Assembly (NCBI GenBank): GCA_030424665.1
Contig: JAUHWN010000007.1
Coordinates: 1 to 56,222, forward strand
DNA from: Bdellovibrionia bacterium
GTDB lineage: Bacteria > Bdellovibrionota > Bdellovibrionia > Bdellovibrionales > JAGQZY01
Direction: 5' to 3'
Length of the DNA: 56,222 nucleotides
Of the stretch, positions 1 to 8,820 are shown piece after piece. Within the stretch, counting starts at the first letter, position 1; the number at the start of each line of letters is the position of its first letter. Position numbers and translations under genes: made by a program. Under the pieces are notes generated by a model that saw nothing but the letters and a program-made list of their open reading frames with translations, was not told the origin of the DNA and made no database searches.

Positions 1-294
1 ACTATATTCATGGAACTAAATGGATACACTACAGTGTCGATCGAAACTGGATACGACATGGGAGAAACTTTAGTTGCTCTTGATGAAACGATTTCAGCTA
101 AGGACGCTAACCAAGCCTTTTTTCACGGTGGATTTCAAGCAGCAGTTTTGGATCAATCGGGTCTTAAAGTAAAAAACTGTCCAGAAGCCATTGTTGCTGT
201 CGAAGTCGGACGTGGAAACGTTCTTCCCAATTTAGACGGCAGAGAAATTTATACTGTACCAACAGTAAAAAGCTTTGTTTGTGTAAACAACTAG
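1..294 (+). CDS. Hypothetical protein, 5' end outside window
   Basis: The frame is open back to base 1 (T-I-F before the first ATG at 10), and no ribosome-binding site is visible in the few upstream bases, so the gene probably starts left of the window. The visible 94 residues show no signal peptide or membrane segment. They are moderately acidic, with one pair of cysteines (NCPEA near residue 56 and FVCVN at the end). A rho-independent terminator follows 20 bases downstream. I do not recognise the family. Confidence 0.6.
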   Translation, partial: TIFMELNGYTTVSIETGYDMGETLVALDETISAKDANQAFFHGGFQAAVLDQSGLKVKNCPEAIVAVEVGRGNVLPNLDGREIYTVPTVKSFVCVNN

Positions 295-316
295 AATTCC
301 TTATTTGAATTTAACG

Positions 317-345
317 ACCGGTGCTAGTTAGTGCCGGTTTTTTTT
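317..345 (+). terminator. Rho-independent terminator
   Basis: An 8-bp stem (ACCGGTGC / GTGCCGGT, with two G-U pairs) closes a 6-nt loop and runs into a nine-T tract. It ends the partial gene to its left. Confidence 0.85.
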
Positions 346-509
346 ACCTTTATTCGCCTCAATTTGACCGTACACTGATTTATCGAAAATTGAATATCAT
401 CTGAAATTTGAACATGTAGCTTCTCATATTGAGACCACGACTTAAATCTTTTGAGCTGAGTCCAGGGATTCCGCTAGTTAGTGATAAGATAGTAAGACGG
501 GGTGAGGAA

Positions 510-1424
510 ATGTCTAAGTTGATTGTGCCAAGCATTCTGTTGCTGACACTGGCTATAGCTTTTAATAATTGCGAGTTTATTGAAGCAGAGAAAAGCTCCT
601 CTCCAATGATAGACATTCCTTCAGAAGGCATTCAAGAGAGTCTATTGGGTGTTACGAGAAAAGCGAATATCCTCACCGTAACTCGAGAGCTAGAAACACT
701 GACCAAGCTTCTTAAAGATACAAATTTAAGTAAACCCAATCCTATTGGCACTCAGACGGGAAGTACTTTGCTCGCTCAAGAGTGCCGTTCGGCCGTCGAT
801 CAAACATGTGACTTAGGAGTTAAAGAGAATCGATTTTCGGAATGTGAGATTCTTCTGGGCGCTATCAAGTGGAATGGGTTTCATCGTCTGGAGTACGATT
901 CTAACGGGTGTTCGAGTTCCGTTACCGCCGACGAGTTTGTACACAAATACAATATTAATGTTTCTAATAGTAGCGACAGCCTGACAACTCTATATTCGAC
1001 AGTAAATCACTCTAACTACAAGGGTGAAAAAGTAGGTGGTGGCGAGATATACAGAAGAACAAGTAGTGGTTTTGAACTCGAAATTATTGGAAGGCGAGTG
1101 AAGCTCGATTCAGGGTTTCTTTCAATCGACCAATCGATTTCCTCTGAGGGACCAATTCGATTTGAAAATAGTAATGGAGATAGAATTGTATCCGGAACTG
1201 TAGTTAGTAATTACAATCGTTTTTCTTATTCTTCTAAGGCGGTCATTGACCAACTGACAATTGACTCCACTTGCTGTTACCCGAGTTCTGGAAGTGTACA
1301 ATTGTCCTTTGAAGACGACATTCAAGGCGAAGCATCGGTCGAATTTCAAAGTTGTGGACTTGTTAAAGTGAATCTAGAGACCATTGTACGAGAGATTCAA
1401 TTACCTGCCTGCACGCTTAAGTAA
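510..1424 (+). CDS. Putative exported lipoprotein of unknown function
   Basis: The ATG at 510 is chosen over the earlier in-frame ATG at 429 because GGTGAGG lies just upstream and the protein then begins with a clean signal peptide (MSKLIVPSILLLTLAIAFNNC). The FNNC end of the hydrophobic stretch resembles the relaxed lipobox I associate with Bdellovibrio-type lipoproteins, so the Cys may be lipidated; a stricter lipobox rule would reject it. The mature part is about 280 residues. It has scattered cysteines (including a CC pair near residue 255) and Ser/Asn-rich, beta-like sequence in the second half. No family is recognised. It is monocistronic, with terminator-like sequences before and after it. 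Confidence 0.75.
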   Translation: MSKLIVPSILLLTLAIAFNNCEFIEAEKSSSPMIDIPSEGIQESLLGVTRKANILTVTRELETLTKLLKDTNLSKPNPIGTQTGSTLLAQECRSAVDQTCDLGVKENRFSECEILLGAIKWNGFHRLEYDSNGCSSSVTADEFVHKYNINVSNSSDSLTTLYSTVNHSNYKGEKVGGGEIYRRTSSGFELEIIGRRVKLDSGFLSIDQSISSEGPIRFENSNGDRIVSGTVVSNYNRFSYSSKAVIDQLTIDSTCCYPSSGSVQLSFEDDIQGEASVEFQSCGLVKVNLETIVREIQLPACTLK

Positions 1425-1497
1425 CGAGATTACGAAGGATGACGCTGGGCATCTTCGATGGGTCAGTCTTTTCAATCACTAGAGACAAATAGTCACG

Positions 1498-1521
1498 AAA
1501 GGCCCTCTATGGGGCGTTTTT
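1498..1521 (+). terminator. Probable terminator
   Basis: AAAGGCCC-TCTAT-GGGGCGTTTTT forms a GCCC/GGGC stem extended by A-T pairs across one G-G mismatch, followed by T's. It lies 75 bases after the lipoprotein stop codon. Confidence 0.5.
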
Positions 1522-1601
1522 GGTAGGTTTTGGTTTTTCTCCTAGTGACATGGCGTCTAAGAAGATCTACACCTCAATCCTCAAAATAAGGGGATTTAGA
1601 A

Positions 1602-3950
1602 GTGAGAACTTTTGATCAAATCAAACCAGAGCATTCTTACCTTGGAGGTAAGGCGTACAACTTAGCCTTACTCCACAACCAAGGTTTCCGAGTTCCTGAT
1701 GGAATAATATTAGAGGAAATTCCTCAGACACCCGACTCATGGGACGAACTCTTAGAATGGTGGAAAAGGAATGATAATAGGCCCTTGGCTGTGAGAAGTT
1801 CGGCGAAAGCTGAGGACTCCAATCAAACGAGCTTTGCTGGACAAAATTCGAGTTTTCTCAATGTGTTGAGCGAAGAAGAGTTACGACAAGCTGTTCTTGA
1901 TTGTTTTCAATCAATTAATAACAAAGCCTCTCAGGTTTACGGAGACCACTTTATTGGTAAGGATCGAGATCGAGGGATGAATGTTGTTATCCAACTCATG
2001 GTCGATGCTAAAGCGGCGGGAGTCTACTTTTCTAAAGATCCACGGGGTCTACAAAAAAGCTGGATCCTAGAGGCTATAGAGGGGCTCGGTGAAGATCTTG
2101 TTTCAGGAAAGAGAACTCCACAAATATATTCCAATGAGAAGTATCCAGAATCTGAAAATGCCCATCTCAGCAAAGAGCAAGTCGATGAAATTAATCGTAT
2201 GGGTCAATCCGTTAAGCAAATACTTGATACCGAAATTGATATTGAATGGGCCATCGATAAGAAGGACAGACTCTTTCTTCTTCAAGCGCGTCCAATAACA
2301 ACGATCGACCCCGAATCTGATGCAAAAGATGTTCATGCAATTGGTGAAGAAGAATTAGAGCGATTGCGAAAAACACACTCTGAAAAAACTGTGTGGGATG
2401 GCCAAACATTTGCTGAATGGAACGGCTACCCAACTCCTGCTACCTATAGTTTGTGGAGTAAAGCTTTTTCTCCAAATCAATCCTTCGGAGATGCGCTTAA
2501 GCAGCTGGGCTATTTGAGTTTCACTAATCACGAGTTCAGCCCCCAAGAATCGATTTTAGAAATGGTGTTTGGTCGAGCTTATATCAATTTAGAAAAACTT
2601 GGGTCTTTGTTTTTTGGACCGATTCCCTACCGAATTGAACCGTACCCGAGACCTCATTTGAAGTTTGATTATAAAAAAATAAACGCGACAACAATTCTTC
2701 GCACTCCAATTTCTATTTATAAGATGATTCAGGTGGGATGGAATCTTTCTACAAGTCGCAAGAAGTGGATTGGTCATTGTCATAAAGAACTCTCGATGTT
2801 CAAGTCTAAGATGGATCGCCCCATTGACGCCAATCTCTATCAGTCCTGGTCCAATGATAAACTGTTTAGTCGCCTCGAAAAAGAAGTCCATATTTTTTCT
2901 AAATATACCTTAGTGAATCCTTTTACTCTCGTCGTTCTAACTGAATCAACGATGAGTTCGTTAATCGCTATTTTGAATTCGGTTTTCGAAAAAGATGAAG
3001 CTCAGCAAAGACTTCGCCGTTGGATGGCTTACGGTTTACAGACAGCAACATCAGAGATGAATCGCTATTTCAAAAAAGCTTGTGCCTATCCAAGGTTTAG
3101 ACCTTTCTTTATGTCTCGATATGGGCATCGGGGGCCCGGTGAACTCGATTTAGTGAGCAAACGTTGGATTGAGATCGGCGAGAAGTCTTTTTATTCACTG
3201 AAACCTGAAGAATATGAAGAGTCGAAGGCAGAGTTGTTTGAGGATAAACTCGAGGTCATTCAAGAAATCGAAAACATTGATTCATTTAAGAGGTCGATCA
3301 TTAAGCAGGAATGGTTAATGTTAAAAGAACTTCTTGAGTTGCGCGAACAGTGGAAGATGGAGTTGTTAAAACCCTATGCCCATATCCGTTTCATTCTCAA
3401 AGAAATTGGCATTCGCGTTGGTCTCGATGAGAATATTTTTTGGCTCAACGTTGATGAGATTATGAGCCTTCAGACAAAAGAGGGGCTCGATGAAATAGAA
3501 TCCCTAAAAGCTCAAATAAAAAAGCGGAAAGAGCGTAAGTCTGACATGAAATATTTCTCTTTCCCACAAATCGTTTCGATGGCTGACATCGAAAAGACTC
3601 TTGCAGGTGAGGCCGGACCACAGAGTGACTTTTTAAAGGGAGAACCGCTATCTCCAGGCTTGGTTCAGGGAAAAGTTTTAATTGTCGAGGATCCCAATGA
3701 GGTTGATCTTGATAGCATCGAAGAAAATACAATTCTTGTTGCAGAATCGACGGACCCTGGTTGGACTCCTTTATTTACTAAAGTAAAAGGCATCGTCGTT
3801 GAAAAAGGAGGTGTGTTGTCTCACTGTGCTATTTTAGCTCGTGAATTGCATCTCCCCGCGGTCAGCGGAATTTTTCAATGTCATAGAAAATTAAAAAACG
3901 GACAAACCATTTGGTTGGATGGAAACTATGGAAGAATTAATACCAAGTAA
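1602..3950 (+). CDS. PEP/pyruvate-binding phosphotransferase (PPDK/PEP-synthase/rifampin-phosphotransferase-like)
   Basis: The N-terminal 230 residues look like the ATP-grasp domain of PPDK and PEP synthase: VRSSAKAEDS, SFAGQ, GVYFSKDP, ILEAIEGLGE and the closing LLQARPIT. The last 100 residues are the swivelling phosphohistidine domain, with LSPGLVQGKV, DPGWTPLF and EKGGVLSHCAI; His741 would be the phospho-carrier. The roughly 450-residue middle does not read like a PEP/pyruvate TIM barrel. That layout (ATP domain, variable acceptor domain, His domain, 782 aa) resembles rifampin phosphotransferases, so the acceptor may be a small molecule; this is inference. The GTG start is preceded by AAGGGG. 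The last 32 bases overlap the next gene, implying coupling with it. Confidence 0.85.
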   Translation: MRTFDQIKPEHSYLGGKAYNLALLHNQGFRVPDGIILEEIPQTPDSWDELLEWWKRNDNRPLAVRSSAKAEDSNQTSFAGQNSSFLNVLSEEELRQAVLDCFQSINNKASQVYGDHFIGKDRDRGMNVVIQLMVDAKAAGVYFSKDPRGLQKSWILEAIEGLGEDLVSGKRTPQIYSNEKYPESENAHLSKEQVDEINRMGQSVKQILDTEIDIEWAIDKKDRLFLLQARPITTIDPESDAKDVHAIGEEELERLRKTHSEKTVWDGQTFAEWNGYPTPATYSLWSKAFSPNQSFGDALKQLGYLSFTNHEFSPQESILEMVFGRAYINLEKLGSLFFGPIPYRIEPYPRPHLKFDYKKINATTILRTPISIYKMIQVGWNLSTSRKKWIGHCHKELSMFKSKMDRPIDANLYQSWSNDKLFSRLEKEVHIFSKYTLVNPFTLVVLTESTMSSLIAILNSVFEKDEAQQRLRRWMAYGLQTATSEMNRYFKKACAYPRFRPFFMSRYGHRGPGELDLVSKRWIEIGEKSFYSLKPEEYEESKAELFEDKLEVIQEIENIDSFKRSIIKQEWLMLKELLELREQWKMELLKPYAHIRFILKEIGIRVGLDENIFWLNVDEIMSLQTKEGLDEIESLKAQIKKRKERKSDMKYFSFPQIVSMADIEKTLAGEAGPQSDFLKGEPLSPGLVQGKVLIVEDPNEVDLDSIEENTILVAESTDPGWTPLFTKVKGIVVEKGGVLSHCAILARELHLPAVSGIFQCHRKLKNGQTIWLDGNYGRINTK

Positions 3951-5397
3951 TGTTCATTTATTGATTATACCAACAATTTTAATCCCATTAACTATTCTGG
4001 GTGTTGGCATAAGTGTTGTAGCTACTTTTATAGCCGGACTGTTTGGTATCAAGCTCAAGGCTGAAGGGCCGAAGCAACTTTTGGAATTACTATTGAGGCC
4101 ACGGTTTATAATATCGGCTTTAGTTCTCAACGGTATTATTTGGGCCGGAATCTGGGCTTACAAATATGTCGATAATATGCCAGTGTTTATAACTAATATT
4201 CACAAGCGAAATACTGCTGGTTCTATTGGTAATAAGATATACGACAATGTTCCCGAGAGAATAAATATTTTTAAAGACTCTTCAATGGAGCCTAATTTTA
4301 GTCAGTTCTCTGCTTCAGGTGACATTGTATTAGATGGCGGTATCTTTAGGGCTCCCGCAATGAGTGGGAAGTCTTTGTTTGTCGGTACGACTCATGGTTG
4401 GGTCTATGAACTAGAGCGTGAATCGTTAAAAGAGTTAAGAAAATTCTATGTCGGAACTTTTGTCACTCCTGCGCCACTTATTTGGAATAACTATTTAGTT
4501 CTCGGTGAAGGCGTACACACGACCCATCACGCGCGAATTTATTTCTTTAATTTAAACGACGGAAAGCTCGAGAAGCACTTTACGACCCAGGGTCATACCG
4601 AAGGTCAATCCACTTTTGCTACTCTTAATGGAGAAGATCGACTCTTTGTAGTTGCTGGAGGAGATGGTGTCTACGCCATTGATCCCAATACAATGGAAGA
4701 AAAGTGGCATAGAGTTGACGGCCATAACGACGGTTCGGTTATTGTCGAAGATAAGTATGTTTTTGTCGGTACTGGGCGCGAAAAGGGAGATGCTAAAAAG
4801 TATCGCTCCTATGCCTTGGCCTACGACTTTATGAATGGCGAAACCCTTTGGAAAAGAGAGCTGCCGGCCGGAGTTTGGATGAAGCCAACAATTGCTGGTG
4901 ATCATGTTTGTTTTGTCTATGGAGAAGTATATTTCGAATCAGAGATCGGTGGAATCCAGTGTTTCAACAAAGCAGATGGTCGACCGACCATGGGTCATCG
5001 AAGTCTTGCCGGTGCAGTGAGTATACCGCTAACAATCAATGACAATGTTGTATTCGCCGATGCAACGGGTGAGATTTGCAGTCTTAACACAAATACGGCT
5101 CGTGTCGATTGGTGCCAAAAAACTCACGATCCCCAAAAACAGGGTAATTATTCGCCAGTGAGTTACGACCCGTACAGAAATGTCTTAGTTTATAGTTCCC
5201 TGAAAAATGGTCTCTATGCTTTGAACCCAACGAACGGAAAAATTTTGGGTCATTGGTTGCCTTCAGAAGATGAAAAGTGGCAAACCAGTTATGCGAGCCC
5301 CTTGGTGGCTCCAGAGGGATGGTACATTGGTGACATGAAAGGTCGATTAAGGTTTTTTAGACCGGGGCAAAAAATGCTTGGATATAAAGAAAAGTGA
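3919..5397 (+). CDS. Membrane-anchored PQQ-like beta-propeller protein
   Basis: Two hydrophobic segments (about residues 10-40 and 52-73) precede a long soluble part. That part has repeated blade-like units typical of PQQ-type propellers, such as LFVGTTHGWVYELE, DGVYAIDPNTMEEKW, GEICSLNTNTARVDW and GLYALNPTNGKILG. No dehydrogenase active-site signature was seen, so a scaffold or ligand-binding role is likelier than an enzyme. It starts inside the 3' end of the phosphotransferase gene; ATG 3928 is an alternative start nine bases later. Its 3' end overlaps the convergent rhomboid-like gene by 51 bases. The overlap with the upstream gene suggests the two act in one process, which cannot be identified here. 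Confidence 0.8.
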   Translation: METMEELIPSNVHLLIIPTILIPLTILGVGISVVATFIAGLFGIKLKAEGPKQLLELLLRPRFIISALVLNGIIWAGIWAYKYVDNMPVFITNIHKRNTAGSIGNKIYDNVPERINIFKDSSMEPNFSQFSASGDIVLDGGIFRAPAMSGKSLFVGTTHGWVYELERESLKELRKFYVGTFVTPAPLIWNNYLVLGEGVHTTHHARIYFFNLNDGKLEKHFTTQGHTEGQSTFATLNGEDRLFVVAGGDGVYAIDPNTMEEKWHRVDGHNDGSVIVEDKYVFVGTGREKGDAKKYRSYALAYDFMNGETLWKRELPAGVWMKPTIAGDHVCFVYGEVYFESEIGGIQCFNKADGRPTMGHRSLAGAVSIPLTINDNVVFADATGEICSLNTNTARVDWCQKTHDPQKQGNYSPVSYDPYRNVLVYSSLKNGLYALNPTNGKILGHWLPSEDEKWQTSYASPLVAPEGWYIGDMKGRLRFFRPGQKMLGYKEK

Positions 5398-5937
5398 GAA
5401 GCTGAGTACCACAGCTAAAAAGTGGGCTAAATTGCCGTATAGATCATTGGTTTGATAAAAGCCAAGACCTAAAATAGCGATAAGACCGATACTGAGAAGT
5501 ATCGGTTTTTTGTTTGTGAGGCAGTAATAGGTAAAAAGACATATTCCTCCGAGGCTAGAGCCTAAAAATATGTGTTGCTTTGGCAGAACTAAAGCCATTG
5601 GAGCAAGGGCAATGGCGTGAATTATTAATGGTAAACACATTATTTTCAAAGTGCCGAGTCGAGCCTCGAGCATCATCGAAAAAAAACCAAGTAATACCAA
5701 GTCTTGAATCAGATGCGGCCAGTTGTAGTGAACAAAGTAACTGGAAAAAAGAGTGAAGCCACCGAGTTTTAGAGGTTGGCTGCTGTCAAATGCAAGAAAC
5801 TTATAGAGTGAAGGATCATCTTTTATTCCAAACAGCGCCTCACTACCCAGGACTTGGCTGATTAAATGAATCAAAGTCATTGCGGTTAGGATCGTAAGGG
5901 TTCCAATAATTTTTCTATATCGATTGTCTAGTTTCAT
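5347..5937 (-). CDS. Rhomboid-like (possibly rhombosortase-type) integral membrane protein
   Basis: At 196 residues with about six hydrophobic segments, this fits a minimal rhomboid. HYNWPHLIQDLVLLG (residues 70-84) matches the conserved His/Asn-bearing loop before TM2, although Asn is replaced by Gln. IFLGSSLGG (123-131) aligns with the GxSG serine loop (candidate nucleophile Ser128, with Leu129 in place of Gly). NLAHFLAVV (169-177) supplies the catalytic His172. The Ser/His pair is therefore present, but the GxSG motif is imperfect, so proteolytic activity is uncertain. Small single-domain rhomboids of this size include rhombosortases. The 3' end lies antisense inside the last 51 bases of the propeller gene. 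Confidence 0.65.
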   Translation of the reverse strand: MKLDNRYRKIIGTLTILTAMTLIHLISQVLGSEALFGIKDDPSLYKFLAFDSSQPLKLGGFTLFSSYFVHYNWPHLIQDLVLLGFFSMMLEARLGTLKIMCLPLIIHAIALAPMALVLPKQHIFLGSSLGGICLFTYYCLTNKKPILLSIGLIAILGLGFYQTNDLYGNLAHFLAVVLSFSLFFISKHFLPRSKKP

Positions 5938-5967
5938 ATTTTAGGTGGTATATCAGGTTCGGTCTGT

Positions 5968-7737
5968 TTAGTCAGGTTTTGGGTGGCCGTCGACTCTTAG
6001 CTGAAAAAGAAAGTAAGGGGGAATGCACCCACCTGAACCACTCTGAGTTTTCGCGCAAATATAGTCGTCTCGGCAGTGCTTTGTTGAATGGCATCCGCGA
6101 AGAGACCCAGGTCTTACATTGTTACTTAAGCAGTCGGCAAAGGGCTTACCTCGACTGAGGCAGCGATTAAATCCATAGAGCACGGCTATCGAACCACAAG
6201 TGGCATCCTTACCCAGTTGAGAGCAGTTGCCTGAACACATACCGCCAGGAAAACCTACAGAAGTCTCTTCGCAAATGAGATCATTGCGACAACTCACTCG
6301 TTTCTGCTTTATGAGTCGATCTTTGTAGGGGCTATCGTGTTCTCTATAGGTTCCGACTTTGCACGGACTGCCTTCACTGGCATCGGCTGCTTCGAGGCAC
6401 GTACCTAGTGGGCTGTTTTTATCCAGATCGTATTTTTGGCACATTAGGCCTGATTCGCACGTCCAATTACTAAAACTGGGGTCAGACCCCATGCTACAGT
6501 GAGATCCCCAGCCACCCTTCTCGTGGGAAGCGCGAACCGAAAAGGATCTATAACTACTTGTATCTTCTTTATTTACTAGTGCTTTCCAGTATCGCTCTCT
6601 GCGTTTTTGATCATTAAAAAAGTGAGCTGAAAATGAGCTTAATATGGCGTTGACTGGTGAAACGCCTTTACGATCGGTTCCTAAAAAGTGAAATCCAGCT
6701 ACCGTACGCCCCTGGTGGCAACCGACACAGGATAAATCATTAGCCCGCTTTAGTAGGGCATAGGGAGTTTTAAAGCTAGAGTAATTTTTGAAATCGATAC
6801 CGCTGAAGTTTTCTTTATTGAATAGGCGTGAGAAGGGTTGGTTGAATATTCGAGCTCTACCGTTAAGGGCAACAGAAGTGGCCTCTGTGGCTAGATACTT
6901 ATCTGGAACAACTAGAGTACCCATGTCTAATTTTTTAAGTTGCTCCTCTTCGCTCAACCATTTCAATAGTTCTAATCGTAGTTTTTTGTTTTTGCGCAAC
7001 CGAGAAACGTCGGGAGTATTTTCGAGTGTTCCAAGGGTCATTGTCTCACCTTTAGGGATGAATACTCTTAAAAAATATTCAGCATATCCACCAAAATCGG
7101 GACGAATGGTCGAAGGCCAGCGAACCGCCTGAAGGTTCAGTTCAATTGATTTTAGCTCCGAGTCTTTTAATTGACTAAAGTCCGTCCAATTCTTTGCTCT
7201 ATCTGCACAGTTTCCTTTTAGAAAGGACACAACATTAAATGTAAGGGGAAGCCTTGATTGAATAATTTGTTTTTTCTTTTTTACTTTGTAGGCCAAACGA
7301 TAGATAAAGCGGATCTCTCCGCATGTCCCTCCATGAAAATCAATGCGATCCATTCTATTAACAATTCCGACGAGCTCATAGTGAGCTGACTTCGCCGTAA
7401 GCCATCTCTTATTAAAGAGGCGATGGGCGCGGTCCATTGTGACTGAAGCCCTCGGGTCTGTCTGGGCAATAGTATTTAGATCTCTAGAGAGCGAGTCGAC
7501 GATGAACTTATATCTTACACTTTTGTCGTAGAGATCGTTGTTGTTTAGGGTTTTGCCTGAGTTCGAAAGCCATTTCGCAAAGTGATATCCCCTTTTTTCG
7601 AGTTCGACCAATTTTTCGGGCTTATCGATAAAAAGCTGAGTTGGTGCAGCAAGGAGCTGTGGAGAACAAAGAGCAAGAGAGAAAAAAACGAGAAACGATC
7701 GTATTGCATATATAAAAGGAATGAATAACGAGTCCAT
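5968..7737 (-). CDS. Exported protein with one c-type haem motif and Cys-rich C-terminus
   Basis: A signal peptide ends near residue 30 (LLAAPT). Residues 115-220 carry LVGIVNRMDR and GTCGEIRFIYRL, a region I cannot name. A single CVGCH motif (Cys337, Cys340, His341) in NDLSCVGCHQGRT is a covalent haem-attachment signature and implies periplasmic maturation. After residue 410 the protein has at least 16 cysteines spaced as in small disulfide-rich modules (GSHCSMGSD, CESGLMC, CEETSVGFPGGMC, CRDDYIC). This suggests a periplasmic or outer-membrane redox or binding protein. No axial Met or second haem could be assigned. Confidence 0.7.
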   Translation of the reverse strand: MDSLFIPFIYAIRSFLVFFSLALCSPQLLAAPTQLFIDKPEKLVELEKRGYHFAKWLSNSGKTLNNNDLYDKSVRYKFIVDSLSRDLNTIAQTDPRASVTMDRAHRLFNKRWLTAKSAHYELVGIVNRMDRIDFHGGTCGEIRFIYRLAYKVKKKKQIIQSRLPLTFNVVSFLKGNCADRAKNWTDFSQLKDSELKSIELNLQAVRWPSTIRPDFGGYAEYFLRVFIPKGETMTLGTLENTPDVSRLRKNKKLRLELLKWLSEEEQLKKLDMGTLVVPDKYLATEATSVALNGRARIFNQPFSRLFNKENFSGIDFKNYSSFKTPYALLKRANDLSCVGCHQGRTVAGFHFLGTDRKGVSPVNAILSSFSAHFFNDQKRRERYWKALVNKEDTSSYRSFSVRASHEKGGWGSHCSMGSDPSFSNWTCESGLMCQKYDLDKNSPLGTCLEAADASEGSPCKVGTYREHDSPYKDRLIKQKRVSCRNDLICEETSVGFPGGMCSGNCSQLGKDATCGSIAVLYGFNRCLSRGKPFADCLSNNVRPGSLRGCHSTKHCRDDYICAKTQSGSGGCIPPYFLFQLRVDGHPKPD

Positions 7738-7929
7738 TATTCGAAGGTACTGATCTTTTTAGGTGAGTTCAAGATCTAACAAAGCGACTGATTTGAGTTG
7801 AATTACAAAAGAAATTCGAAGTCTTTGGTCCAGTCACCATCCCCACCTATGGCAACCATATAAATTACCTATTTTATGGAGATCGGTCATTTTGCTAGGA
7901 TTTTCTTGTTACCTATTCAAGGAGGGGAT

Positions 7930-8307
7930 ATGAAATACATCATTCTAATTTTACTTTTGAACTTTAATGCCAATGCGGCACAAATTAATTTGGATTGTCT
8001 TGATGAGGATGGAAACAAAGTGGCTTCAATCTATACGCCAACATTTGTCTATTCGAACTTTAATCTTAAACTCGATCTATCGACTGAAGAAGGTTTATTG
8101 TCTTTGGATGTTCCTTTTAATCCAAGCATAGAAATTCCAGGAGTCTACTTCTCAAGTTCCGATACTATTAAGGCGATAGGAATCCCAGAAGGTCCGCTTT
8201 TTGGACAAAACGCTAAGATGAATCTTTCGATAATGGAAAACGGAGTTTTAGTTACGAATCTATCTTGTGAGACAACGGTGAACAATCCGGCTTTTCCAAG
8301 AGATTGA
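7930..8307 (+). CDS. Small exported protein of unknown function
   Basis: ATG 7930 is preferred to the upstream in-frame ATG at 7876 because AAGGAGGGG sits directly before it and the product then starts with a signal peptide (MKYIILILLLNFNANAAQ). The mature part is about 107 residues, with two cysteines that could form a disulfide (LDCLDEDG, LSCET). It has alternating hydrophobic residues consistent with a small beta-sandwich. The family is not recognised. A hairpin with a T tract 50 bases downstream ends the transcript. Confidence 0.75.
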   Translation: MKYIILILLLNFNANAAQINLDCLDEDGNKVASIYTPTFVYSNFNLKLDLSTEEGLLSLDVPFNPSIEIPGVYFSSSDTIKAIGIPEGPLFGQNAKMNLSIMENGVLVTNLSCETTVNNPAFPRD

Positions 8308-8353
8308 GAATAATTAAAGTACAGAAGGTCTTCCCTTAGACTTTTTCACAGGG

Positions 8354-8380
8354 CCCGATAGCAATGTCGGGTTTTTGTTT
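8354..8380 (+). terminator. Rho-independent terminator
   Basis: CCCGA-8 nt-TCGGG followed by TTTTTG. It is placed correctly to end the 7930-8307 transcript. Confidence 0.65.
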
Positions 8381-8427
8381 TCGCTGTTTCGACGCGCAAT
8401 AGTTACCAAAAGGAAGCTTCTACCAAT

Positions 8428-8518
8428 TGGCGGAGAGGGAGGGATTCGAACCCTCGAGACGCTATTAACGCCTACACGCGTTCCAGGCGTGCGCATTCAA
8501 CCACTCTGCCACCTCTCC
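8428..8518 (-). tRNA. tRNA-Ser (anticodon GGA)
   Basis: On the minus strand the acceptor GGAGAGG pairs with CCTCTCC. The discriminator is G and CCA is encoded. The T arm is GAGGG-TTCGAAT-CCCTC. The anticodon loop CT-GGA-AC gives anticodon GGA. A long variable arm (about 15 nt, TAGGCGTTAATAGCGTCTC region) is diagnostic of a class II serine tRNA and accounts for the 91-nt length. Confidence 0.96.
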
Positions 8519-8545
8519 GGAAACCTTGTTTCAAGATAGAAGAGG

Positions 8546-8574
8546 AAGGTATCAGAAACTGAAATTGCTGTCGA
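8546..8574 (-). promoter_or_regulatory. Candidate promoter of tRNA-Ser
   Basis: On the minus strand, TCGACA (5/6 to the -35 consensus), a 17-nt spacer and TACCTT (weak -10) would start transcription about 20-25 bases before the mature tRNA 5' end. The poor -10 match lowers confidence. Confidence 0.35.
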
Positions 8575-8772
8575 GTTGATTTAGAAAAAGAAAATGCTTG
8601 AAATTACAGGGCTTTATAGTGACCTGGATCGAGTTGAGATGTTTTAAAGGGGCAAAATAATACGTCGAACTTTTCGATAGTTGGGGTATTTCGTCGAAAC
8701 CTTCTACGGATCAAATCTGGAAACGGTCAAATTTGAAAATAAGCCTTAACATTTTTTTCATATTACCCCGCT

Positions 8773-8797
8773 ACCCGTTATTCTTAATTGAACGGGT
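8773..8797. repeat. Inverted repeat in the leader of the pentapeptide gene
   Basis: ACCCGTT and AACGGGT form a perfect 7-bp stem around an 11-nt AT-rich loop, just upstream of the GGAGG ribosome-binding site at 8811. It could be an operator or a leader hairpin. The rest of the 302-base gap (8519-8820) shows only the tRNA promoter candidate and AT-rich sequence. Confidence 0.45.
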
Positions 8798-8820
8798 GGA
8801 ATGTATTTTGGAGGATAATT

